A DNA stretch of 59,182 bases from Trichinella spiralis. Lineage: Eukaryota > Nematoda > Enoplea > Trichinellida > Trichinellidae. A model generated the notes under the pieces. That model was not told the DNA's origin. It did no database searches and worked only from the letters and a program-made list of their open reading frames with translations. Each line of letters opens with the position of its first letter. Position 1 is the stretch's first letter. The translations under genes were made by a program, and so were the position numbers. The DNA lies in the NCBI GenBank assembly GCA_000181795.3, contig CM012955.1:6261265-6320446 (forward strand), given 5' to 3'. Shown in pieces: positions 49,247 to 59,182 of this stretch.

Positions 49247-51386
49247 TCAGCATTTCATTTGTTTCAATAACAATTCAGCTTCATCATGCGCACGCTGATC
49301 ATCCACAGTAACTACTGTAAACTGCACAGTTCGATTCAAATAGTGTTTCGCAAGTTCTACGTGATTCATTTTCAAATATGTCTTTCCAAGCATTAATAAA
49401 TTTTGACTGTAAAAATTTGGACTGATCAATTCAGCTCTCTGAAAGCAATCCAGCGCAGCTTGGAATGTAGCACTGGGTAGTTCGCGATACAATAATGAAC
49501 ACAATTTACGCTGATACCAAGGAAGATCCGAAAAACTATAAAACCACAATCCAAGAATATACCAGCTGGTCGCATCGAGTGGATTCAACTCCAGTGCACG
49601 ATCCAAATGGTTCTTCATCTCTTTGGCGTTTTCCACACGCACTTCAGTGCTCGCACCGCTGCCGTTATAATCTAACAATATTGCATACCTGAAATGCAAA
49701 TAAATCAATGATAATCAACAAGAATAAACAAAATCCTTTTTTTTCTTTTTGAAAATTAAGTTTAAATAAACATTTTTCGAATGCAATTGATCACAATTAC
49801 ATGCTTTCAATATAATTATTTAGAATAACTGTGAACCATAACACTGGAACACAAGCTTACAATGCATATCATTTACGGCAAATCTACGGGCTGCCCAAAT
49901 GAACAACAGTGGAACAATTTACCCCATATAAAACAAAAAGCTCTCTTTATTAATTAAATTTTCGTTTCACAACGCAATTGCCCCATTTCAAAAATCAAAT
50001 ACTAAAATTTCTTCATTTGAAGCAATAATGATATCGAATAAAATGCTGCATTTGAAACTGTGACAAAATTCCCATTTGTCATTGTTGTAATGAGAAAACT
50101 ATTTAAAACCTAGCAATCAGTCCTGATAAATGATAAATCAAAATCATTCCATTCACTTAACATCATTAAAAACAATATCATTATTCAACATGGAAGTTCA
50201 ATGTCTGAAAATCAATTCATACAAAGTGAATGAATAAGTTTTTAAGGAAGCAGAAATTTCACTGCGTTGTTTCTGCATCACTTCATAATTCCTTCCTATT
50301 CAGCTACAGAAATAAAAGATTTAAAAAAATACTTATAAACCACTTCTTTCGAACAAACATTTTCGAGGTTCAAAATTGAAACCTCCCGGATATAATTAAC
50401 CTTTCTTACCAGTTCATCCTCTCAGTCACCGGAATCCTAGAAATAATACAACGCGAATAAAAAAGTTTAACGCACAACAAACAATGTCTGTTTTTCAACA
50501 TAAAAATTCTCAATTTCAATTTTTTCCCTTACTGTCAGAAAAAAAAGAAGCTACATAACAACAAGTCGATAAATCTGAACAATCTGTAGCCTATGAATGC
50601 AGCAACAGTTACTTAGATTGGAATTAAATATGAAACAAGCTGAAATTTATTTACTGTTACCAAACAATTTTAATCGTTATTCTGCTTTGAATTACTGCAC
50701 CTATTTTGGAACATTTTAAATGCATCTTACAACTTACATAAAAGAAAGATAACAGAAAAAAAATAAATATAACATTTGAAGCATAAATAAAAAATAAAAT
50801 CTTAAGTCACAAAAGCAAAACTAACAGGATGTATTAAAATAACACGAGCAATATTACGTTATAGAAAAAACAGCTTTACCATTTGTGAACAGCAGAAATT
50901 TCTGAATCAGTTTTCAGAGCTTCGTTGATGTATTCCATTGCTTCAGCAAAAAATATAACACGCTCTTCATAATTATGGCAGAGCTTTCCTTTTTCGCAAG
51001 TTACACGAGCTAGTCGCCACATCAGTTCTGCGTGTCGTTTGCGTTCAGTTGCCTTTCTCAAATATTCATAAAGTTCGTCAATCATGTACGAATCATACAT
51101 TCGATCCGCTCGCTTTATCGAAGCATTAAGCCATTCTTCTTCTTCGTCTGTTTCGCCAGCAGGCTTAAAAAAACTCATTGCCAACAATGCCACAGGAAGT
51201 TTCACTTTGAAAGCAAACTGTGAAGTATAAAATCTGGAGAACTGTTCACTCCGAATTAGCACATCTGCCTAAATGTATATCATTCCGTAAACCTATATGA
51301 TACACTAACGTGCGTACTCTATTTGCAAAAACATTTTTCCACGATGTACATGCTTTAAATAATGACAGCCAAAGTTTTGAAATCAT
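49247..51386 (-). CDS. RMDN1: RMDN1-like regulator of microtubule dynamics
   Basis: Member of the RMD/RMDN (FAM82) family of TPR-like proteins; C. elegans RMD-1 binds microtubules and acts in chromosome segregation, and vertebrate members sit at mitochondria and spindle. Exons (high to low): 51386-51318, 51268-50880, 49688-49247; 299 residues against 314 in human RMDN1. Landmarks: AELMWRLARVTCEKG, ISAVHKWYAILLDYNG, LELNPLDATSWYILGLWF, DLPWYQRKLCSLLYRELP, then RAELISPNFYSQNLLMLGKT and YLKMNHVELAKHYL. The N-terminal 60 residues are basic and hydrophobic (SKLWLSLFKACTSW; FAFKVKLPVALLAM), resembling the RMDN1 leader, so a mitochondrial location is likely. The first exon is inferred from its ATG, donor and phase and is less certain than the rest. 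The second intron is long, about 1.2 kb. Confidence 0.93.
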
Positions 51387-52244
51387 TTCTCAGCGTATTA
51401 ACGAAGCAGCCTATAAACGAATTGCAATACAATTACAGAGAAGAGAATATACAAAACGGGTTATAGTTTTCAATATGAAAATGTACTGATTTGAAGAACA
51501 AACATGAAAAAGTTCATGGAATGTAAAAATGTAAAAAAAAGGCAAAATTCATTATTCCAAATAAATTCTAGATATTGCCATGCTACAGTCTGCAATTTGT
51601 ATAAAAGTATTAATATGCTTTCTGCATAAAAGAGTCAATTATGTAATTTAAAAATGTATTATTTAAATTATAATGCGTAAAAATTCAGCAAAAGTACAAC
51701 TGAAAATATTTTGAATGCTGTATCACAGGAAACCTAAGTTATTTAAATACTGTAGATAGGCGAAATACATGCTAATTAAAACATTATAATTTTTATTTTG
51801 CTTTTGTATATTTTGATTTTATTTTTAATAAATTTTGTTTAAAATTGCAAAATTAGTTCATATAACATAAAATGCTTGACTTTTTATTATTTTATTTTAT
51901 GGACTTCATTATACTGTTATTTATGAATAAATAGGATTATACATTTTGATAAACAGAAAAAATAATTTATATTTTTTGAAACTTTATTTTATTTTGTAAA
52001 TTTAATTTTTTGAAACAAATTTATGAGTTAAATGTTGTTTTTAATTGATTTTACAAGACAATGAATTGTTGTCATTTCGTGTACTTGATCATCAATACTT
52101 TTGCCAGTTGCACTTTCTTTAGTACAACATTGACATATTTTTGCGAAGTTCAGATTTTTTCCTGCTTAAAAATTTACAGAGGTGTGTTAGATGTATTTTA
52201 TGGTTTATAATTTATAAAAGACTGTTTTTGAGGTTCAGCAAGCT
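51387..52244. other. Divergent upstream region of RMDN1-like and CCT3
   Basis: AT-rich and without repeats of note. A TTTTTGAGGTTCAG acceptor-like tract ends 6 nt before the CCT3 ATG. Confidence 0.55.
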
Positions 52245-54878
52245 ATGGCAACAGAAATGGAATCTGATGCCCAAATTCCCATTTTAATTCTTGGTACTTT
52301 TTAAATAGTTTGTTTTGGAGTTTTTTTAATTAAAAATGTTCTTAATGTTGAAGGAGAAGACGTTAAGCGTGAAAGTGGCGACAACGTTCGTCTGAACAAC
52401 ATCAACTCTGCTGCAGTACGTTTCACTTCTACATCGTTATAATAGAAACGAATGTTTTCTTGTCTTCTCATCTTGCATTTTAACAGTGTTAATGATGTTT
52501 ATTAATTTTTTGAGAAATTATTGCAAAGTTTTTTTTCTTTATAACGCTTTAAATTCTTTTTTAAATTTTTCGGTACTGATTCTTTAGTGGTTTCTGTTCG
52601 TTTCGTTGTTTTATAACGTTTGGGCCTTCTTCGTCTGTTGATTCCGTTTGTTTTAGGCTATCGCTGACGTTATTCGTACATGTCTTGGTCCACGAGCGAT
52701 GTTAAAAGTTGGTTTATTTTTCACTCCTGTTCAATTATTAAATAAAGAAATGTTAATTTATATTGATTATATAGATGGTGATTGACGGAATGGGTGGAAT
52801 TGCTATTACAAGCGATGGCAATGCAGTATTGCGTGAGGTAATTGGGTATTATTTTATTGGTTATTGAACATTGTTGACGATTGGTGTCCTTTTTACTTTA
52901 GCTCCAAGTCCAAGATGCGGCAGCAAAGGCGATGATTGAGGTCAGTCGTACTCAAGATCAAGAAACTGGTGACGGCACTACGTCCGTTATCATTTTAGGT
53001 TAGCCACTTCTTGACGCCTAATTCATTTATATTCGGAAACAACTTTCGAATTTCTTTTTTTCAGCTGCGGAATTTATGAGGGCTGTGAAACCGTTCCTAG
53101 AACAAGGCTTCCATCCAATTAAAATAATCACAACACTTCAGTCTATTCTCGATGATATTATCGTAGCGTTGAAAGATCAACTGAGGTTAAAAAAATTGTT
53201 AAACTAAATTTTTAATTTTTTTAAATATTTATAATTAATAATATGTATTTTTAGTCAGGAAATTGATGTGAATAATGAAGGTGAAGTATTGCGTATAGTT
53301 CAAAGCTGTTTGGGCACTAAACTTATGGAAAAATATATTCCTATGGCTACGAAAATGGCTATAGAAGCAACGAAGATCGTGATGGAAACTAGTGGCGGTA
53401 ATCGTAAAGAAATCGACATCAAACGTTTTGTTCGCATTGAAAAGGTAAAGATATTTATTAAAAACTTTCTCAAAACAGAGTTTTAATGTATGCTTTTAGA
53501 TTCCTGGTGGAAGCTTGTCTGATTCTGAACTTCTTAAAGGTGTTGTGTTGAACAAGGATGTTCTTCATCCGAAAATGCGTCGATACATTAAAAATCCTCG
53601 TATTATACTGTTGGACGGAGCCTTAGAGTTGAAAAAAGCGGAAAGCAAGGTAGTTTTGAAAATTTTCAATGTTGCACTGTGAATAATTGATATTGTGCTT
53701 TTGTAATATTAAGATGAGCATGAATGCGATAAATGTGGAAGAGATTTTACATCTTGAAGAGGTTGCTCTACGCGAAATGTGTGATGCTATTATTGCTTTG
53801 AAGCCAGATCTAGTGTTTACTGAAAAGGGATGCTCTGATTTGGTACTAGAATATTTAATGCGATCAAACATCTCCGTTATTCGGCGCATCAAAAAGACAG
53901 ATAACGACCGCCTATCTCGGTACTTGTTTACAAGTCAATATATAATTTAAAATGTGTATTTTTTAAAATATGTTGTAGCGTTTGTGGAGCGCAGATTGTG
54001 TCAGAGGTTTTTGATTTGAACGAAAGCGACGTTGGTACGAAGGCAACGCTGTTTGAAGTGGAACTGATTGGTCACGAGTTAGTTTTAAATCAGATTTCAG
54101 AAAAAAAGTATTTGTTGTTTTCAAAGGCGGTTTTTTTTTATTTTTAAGGTACTTTGCAAAAGTGGTGAATCATAATGATCCTCATGCTTGTACTTTGATT
54201 CTCCGTGGCGCAAACAAAGATCTGCTGAAAGAAATAGAGCGAAATTTTAACGATGCACTGAATGTGGTCCGCAACGTATACCTGAATCCGCGAGCCGTAC
54301 CCGGAGGTGGTGCAGTTGAGATGTGCTTAGGACACGTAAGCATTTTTTAGTGATAAAGTTTTCTTTTTTTGGATTATTTTACTTTTCAATGACGGTGATA
54401 TTTGAAGATATTGAAAAAGAAGGCGTTTGATAAAAAAGGCGTGGCGCAGTTTATTTACAATGCGATCGCGGATGCTTTTGAGGTTATTCCGCTGACTTTA
54501 TTAAGCAATTGTGATTCGAATCCAATTCGTGAGATCACTTCTCTTCGAGTAATAATTTTGAATATTAATTTTTCTAGACTGAACGGTTCATTTGTAATTT
54601 TTTAGGTGAAGTATGCGCAAGAAATAAGCACTTGGGGTGTCAATGGAATTAATGGAAGTTTGGTCGACATGCATACTTACAATGTATGGGATCCTTTGCT
54701 GGTTAAACAACAGATATACAAATCCGCTATTGAGGTATTACTTGTTTTTCATTGCAGCTCATTTTTAACATAAATATGGTGTAATTTTTTTCAGACAACA
54801 ATGATGATTCTGCGTATTGACGATATTGTGAGTGGTGTGAAATCCAAGCGCGATAACTCTGCAGGCCAAGTGCCGTAA
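52245..54878 (+). CDS. CCT3: CCT3, TCP-1 gamma chaperonin subunit
   Basis: Subunit of the cytosolic TRiC/CCT ring that folds tubulin and actin. Fourteen exons in phase: 52245-52293, 52354-52415, 52657-52707, 52775-52837, 52902-52998, 53065-53185, 53255-53444, 53500-53649, 53714-53919, 53979-54077, 54149-54335, 54408-54548, 54606-54734, 54795-54878; 542 residues (human 545). Diagnostic blocks: ADVIRTCLGPRAMLKMVIDG, GIAITSDGNAVLRE, nucleotide-binding TGDGTTSVIIL, NRKEIDIKRFVRIEKIPGG, MRRYIKNPRIILLDGALE, SNISVIRRIKKTDNDR, RAVPGGGAVEM and TTMMILRIDDIVSGVKSK. These separate gamma from the other seven CCT subunits. Two short introns have T-rich acceptors typical of nematodes. Confidence 0.98.
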
Positions 54879-54928
54879 CTGAATGTTTCTAGTACTACAG
54901 GCATACAAATATGGAGGAGAATTTAAAT

Positions 54929-54934
54929 AATAAA
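54929..54934 (+). terminator. CCT3 poly(A) signal
   Basis: AATAAA 51 bp after the CCT3 stop codon. Confidence 0.65.
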
Positions 54935-55416
54935 GAGATAATGATTATTTGTTGCCGCCTGAGTTTTTCATAATATCCGAACATTTTGGATTTTATATTC
55001 TGTAATCAGTGACAAACAGTATGCAAATTGAAACCAGTGTACTAAAATCAATGGAATCAATGGATCAACAATGAAATCAACTTTGTACTAAAACAAATTT
55101 TTTTCTCAGAGGGCAATTTCTCAGCAGTTTTGGTGAAATAACGTAAGTAATTATGAGTAAGTAATTGAACTGCGGTGTAACAGCTGAACAATTGTGTAAC
55201 GTTCTACAAAATTATTTATTGTTCAAGCAAATACGATGCTTATTTATTGTTAAGTAAATAATTGCACAAAATTATTTCACAGCAAAAATTTTTCATACAA
55301 CAAAATCGGGTAAAGCCGATTTTCTGCTATCTCCGCCCACTTTTTCTCAGTAAATTTTCATTGATTGCTGCTTTGACGCGCGCCTCCAAATTTCATTTGT
55401 TGTCACTACTCTGCAT

Positions 55417-55488
55417 TTTATTTGTCAAATATTATTTTATTCTATTTGTCAAATTTTATTTCATTTTATTAGTCAAATATTGGTTTCC
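55417..55488. repeat. Three-copy 24-bp tandem repeat
   Basis: Three adjacent 24-bp units sharing TTTGTCAAAT-type cores: 55417-55440, 55441-55464 and 55465-55488; the third has diverged most (TAGTCAAATATT). Confidence 0.8.
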
Positions 55489-56010
55489 TATCTCGTGTTG
55501 CTGGCAATTGACTACCAACACATTTATTTGAATAAGCGGAACTTGTAATAGTTGAAGTGAAGAAGTAATGAGAATCAATTTTCAGATAAATTATAGATTT
55601 TCTCCATGTATTAAATATGTACAGTCTAAAAGAAAATTGTAAGAAAATAGCAACAAAGAATTATTTTAATTTGAATGTTTTTATGACAAGTTTGTGCAAA
55701 TGTACCATCTGAAAAAATATGGATCAGAAAAAGAAGAAAATGAACTTTGTAAAGTATTTGAATAATATTTAAAAATTATTTGTTGTACACAATTTAGAGT
55801 TCATTTCTATTTTACAATTGTAAAATTGGAATTGAACAATAACATCTACTTTAAATAATTTAACATTATGAGTGTTACTTTAAAAGCAACAATGCAGAGG
55901 GGTTACTTTAAATGGAAAATTGTTTAAAGCGTAAGCGTTTTAAAGTTACAACAGCTTTCGATTGCAGTGTTCGTCAGTTGTAATCCAGTTTCGTTTGAAG
56001 TTGGTGCGAA

Positions 56011-56220
56011 ATGTTTAGTTTTTTGCGCTTTGCCAAGGTATGCGCTGTTTTAAAAACCACATATATAACTTACCTGGCAATGAAGATGTGGAAGAATGGA
56101 AAGAAGGAAAAGACTATGATGAAAGATCTCGAAACCAGCTCGGACCAATTTGAAATTAGAAATGTAAATCCAGTCGCTGAAATATCTGGAAAACAGAAAA
56201 AATTGTGTGACACAGCTTAA
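56011..56220 (+). CDS. Possible small Lys-rich protein, unrecognised
   Basis: A 69-codon frame from an ATG at 56011 to a TAA at 56220. It begins with a hydrophobic/basic segment (MFSFLRFAKVCAVLKTTY) and turns Lys-rich then acidic (WKNGKKEKTMMKDLETSS). The stretch from 56038 to 56085 starts with GTATGC and ends with AAG and is exactly 48 nt, so it may be an in-frame intron; removing it gives 53 residues (MFSFLRFAKMWKNGKKEK). The upstream DNA is GC-richer than average with a repeated GTTACTTTAAA. No family was recognised and no neighbour suggests a role. Confidence 0.4.
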   Translation: MFSFLRFAKVCAVLKTTYITYLAMKMWKNGKKEKTMMKDLETSSDQFEIRNVNPVAEISGKQKKLCDTA

Positions 56221-59182
56221 TCATTTCCTTGCTGCCGCTGCTTTGATAATTTATTTTCGAAATCTAGCTGCTATTGACAATTCTCTCTTTCTTCGGCATA
56301 AAATTTAATCTGACCAACGCACATGTTTATCCAAACGTTCTTGAATTCAAAGATTAATTTTAATTTGTCAAAATATAATTTGACATCTCATCATCAGAAT
56401 TCAATGTAAAAATTGAATTATTGCATTATATTTTTAATTTAATTTGAACACTGCAGCAGCATTTCTTTGATCAAAATTTACATATCATCAATATCACTAC
56501 AGGCAGTATAATATTACGCTTTATTATCTATCATTTTGTAAATACTAAATTATTGTATCGAAGTGCATGATCAGATGGATAGTTGAATATGTTGGACTGT
56601 TTTTAGATATGATATTGGCATTTCTGTTTAGGTGATGTTGAAGTTTTGTTGATTTTTATAAACTATTGCCTTTTAACTGTGTGCTTTTTAGGACAAGCAA
56701 ATTTTCTTTCTGTTAATATTTTATCCTGCTGAACGATTTCAGAATTGTCAAGCGTTGCGTAATTCGACGTCAGGGATAGCAGAACTCTTTAAACGCTACC
56801 CTCAATTATTTCATTGGCGGAGGGATGAGAGTACTGCATTTTCCATATGCAGCTCATTGAAGATGAATACAAACAGCATTGTGACGTGATTGAGAAATCC
56901 AGAACAAGCGAAATGGTAAAACAAATTTTGTTGTATTCTGTTCATTCTGTTCATTTGCATTCTGTTTAAAATATTGGATTGATTTATCATCATGCATGCA
57001 TTAGGGCATGACATGTTATATGGGAGCAATCTGAATTCATGTAACAAGCGTATTTATGTTTAATTTTCTAGCAGTTGTATGCAGTATGGATATAATGTGT
57101 TCTGTTTGTTGAATTAAGTCACCGACTACCATGATCATGCAATTCATAAGTTCATACAATGTCCAAGCAGAAAAATCTTAGTATTAATTGTTAATTGTAT
57201 GTATGTAATTGTTTTCATGAATCGCAATAATTCATCAATATTGTTTGCCTTCATTTCAAGCTGAGTTTAATTTCAAGATATGCATTACTATATTCTTTTA
57301 AAAGTAAATTGTTTTCATTTTGTTGCTATTATCAAAATGCTTACAGTGCACAAAAAATTAAATTTTGTATTACTTTATTTTTTATGTGACGTTATTTTGA
57401 AAGTTGTTCTAGCTATTGTTTTTCTATTTCTAGCTAAAAATGAACGAGATTCGTGACTTAATATATTCCAGTAGGTAAACACGTTGAAAACCGCCATTAG
57501 TATGACATAGCGAAGATATAAAAAATAAAAGGAACATCACTAATAGACAGGATAGTTCTTAACAGGAATAAACAGGATGCTTCTAAAAACGCGCGCCGCA
57601 TTGTAAAATAATTTGCTGATAAATTCAATCAATACTGTTCCAACTCAATATGTAAATTTTGAATAACACCTAATTGTTTAGGCATTTGACATTTACAGAA
57701 GGGATTAGATTCGATTTACAGACGGGACAGACCTATTAAAATAAGCATCTTTTATTGCTGTAAACATTGATACTTCCATCGTGAAAATTAATCAAACGAT
57801 TTTATATGCACACATATTGCACTTTTATCTTTCATTCCTTTCTATTTCAACGTCGTTTACGTCCAATTTTCAGTTTTACTATTTTGGTACATCTCAAGAA
57901 ATACGCAATCAAAATCAGAGCAGAAAAGTTCATAGCAGTGCTCGCCTGCAAATAAATAATGGAATAACATTACACACAACATAATGGTATACAAAGTTCT
58001 TCAACACAGCAATAATGCCATGCTATTCAGTGCCCTCACTCCTTGATTTCCATTACTATGATTTCAGCCCATTAGAAAATTTGATGATAGCCCGGTAAAG
58101 ACATATCGACGACAAAAGCGAGCTATTCAAGTCTGAAATTACACACTGAAAAGAAAATGGGAAAACGTACAACTTCCACATTATCAACATGAACCAATAT
58201 TTATTAAAATCCGACTGTCTTATCGAATGCCGAGTATACGTTTGATATTTTCGAAAAACAATTATATCATTGAATTCTATGCAGTTCATGATCTTAATGA
58301 TTCATTGGGCATCTCAATGATACCTAGCATGTCGCTGTTTGATTGCATTTTCGTCCAGTACATCATAATGAAATCATGCTTATACAAATGAGCTTTAAAT
58401 CTTGTATTTTGTCAAAATAATTAATTTCAAAGGATGAAAATAGAATACATTAACAATTTATGAAAAATAAATGCGCCTATAATTAGTATTTATTCTAATT
58501 TTTCGGCATATTTTTATGTAGGCTAAGTACAAGAACAGGTGTGCCTCTGGGAAAGTAAAACGTATTAATGAATTCTTTTCCTATATATGGAAACAATATT
58601 GTACAATTATTAATTACAGATGCTATGAATTATTCTCAATTGATTATTTAATTAGATATTTGACAGAATTGCTTGTTTGGAAACGTATCATTGATTGAGA
58701 GAAATAATGCAATGTATTATGAAAAGAGTAATTCATAGGTATCATTTCAATTAATAGTTATATATCTATTGTGAGCAATCAATAAAAATGCGTAACTAAA
58801 AAATCAAACTTCAAGGTAAGTGTAAACAAAAATGAATTTCAGGTAAAAATGTGATTAGAGTCAGCCCACATATAGAGGGTCTAGGTTGTAGTTATATCAT
58901 ATCTATTTATATATATGTATGGTCATGGATTTTAGTAAGATGCGATATAAGATGTCCTATCGGATTGCTCTGATTAATAAGGCATTAGTACGCAACAGAA
59001 TTGACTATATCTCATCAAATTCGTAAATCTACAGTCTCCGTACAACCCGTAGTGGGGAATTTATATTGTATGATCAATAGAAATCATTTTGGCAAGAATT
59101 TAAAGGCTGGGTAATTCCAAAAAGCAAGGGTATAGCCTTTGTGTGGGTTGCGATTGTTGAGGGTAGGCTTAGGATACAAAGT
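56221..59182. other. Right-hand flank, no gene recognised
   Basis: AT-rich throughout. The last 330 bp are less AT-biased and more complex than the rest, so an exon or repeat may begin at the window edge, but no frame with recognisable features was found. Confidence 0.45.

Larger units (their letters stand above)
54879..56010. other. Spacer after CCT3
   Basis: Holds a three-copy 24-bp repeat (55417-55488) and, just before it, a GC-richer patch near 55315-55400. No gene with family features was recognised. Confidence 0.5.

Noticed and set aside
55262-55531. 89-codon hydrophobic frame over the 24-bp tandem repeat
   Set aside because: The hydrophobic pattern (LFVKYYFILFVKFYF) is simply the translation of the AT-rich repeat.
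59160-59175. GGCTTAGG, like the nematode telomere unit TTAGGC
   Set aside because: Only about one and a half units; chance occurrence is likely and no array follows within the window.
1-59182. Retroviral, LTR, Polinton-like, LINE or DNA-transposon remnants
   Set aside because: No reverse transcriptase, integrase, capsid, envelope or transposase frame was recognised, and no long terminal repeats were seen by eye; short non-coding elements could still have been missed.
1-59182. CRISPR arrays, bacterial-type operons or ribosome-binding sites
   Set aside because: The window is eukaryotic: spliced genes throughout and no regularly spaced repeats.

Overview
The window looks like a piece of an animal nuclear genome, most probably a nematode. 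The DNA is very AT-rich. The genes are split into many short exons, with mostly GT-AG introns ranging from about 40 bp to over 1 kb. The gene set fits nematodes: a secreted single-domain globin with Tyr B10, a two-domain RGS protein like C. elegans RGS-3, and two GnT-I paralogues. Acceptor-like AG sites lie just upstream of several start codons. An enoplean (Dorylaimia-type) worm is plausible, but that is inference. I reconstructed all exon models by hand from reading frames, splice sites and family alignment. No retrovirus-like, LTR, LINE or DNA-transposon coding sequence was recognised, and no tRNA, rRNA or CRISPR array.

Layout. Minus strand 2197-8831: the eIF2-alpha kinase GCN2, complete from RWD to C-terminal domain. 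Plus strand 10350-14716: three closely packed genes, EB1 (MAPRE), a FOP/CEP43-like centriolar protein and the AP-3 sigma subunit. Minus strand 15493-16741: a LEPROT/VPS55-like four-helix membrane protein. Next comes a divergent pair of GnT-I (MGAT1) genes, 17278-20021 on minus and 21510-23960 on plus. A long AT-rich gap with simple repeats and a few coding-like islands leads to a minus-strand gene with two RGS domains (28653-30917), whose upstream flank is unusually GC-rich.

After about 5 kb without recognised genes comes a minus-strand secreted protein (37570-39512) with duplicated Cys/Trp modules followed by Tyr/Pro-rich and Gly/Pro/Ala-rich tails; I do not recognise it. Then on plus: an M14 carboxypeptidase with B-type specificity residue (42143-46241) and a secreted globin behind a TATA box (48133-48800). 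On minus: an RMDN1-like protein (49247-51386). On plus: CCT3 (52245-54878). The last 4 kb hold at most one small unrecognised gene.

How they fit together. Several genes touch microtubules: EB1, FOP-like, RMDN1-like and CCT3 (tubulin folding). EB1 and FOP are neighbours in the same orientation and are known partners in microtubule anchoring in vertebrates, so the EB1-FOP-AP3S cluster is the most interesting context signal. The secretory pathway is represented by AP-3, LEPROT and the GnT-I pair. The most novel protein is the modular secreted one at 37570-39512.
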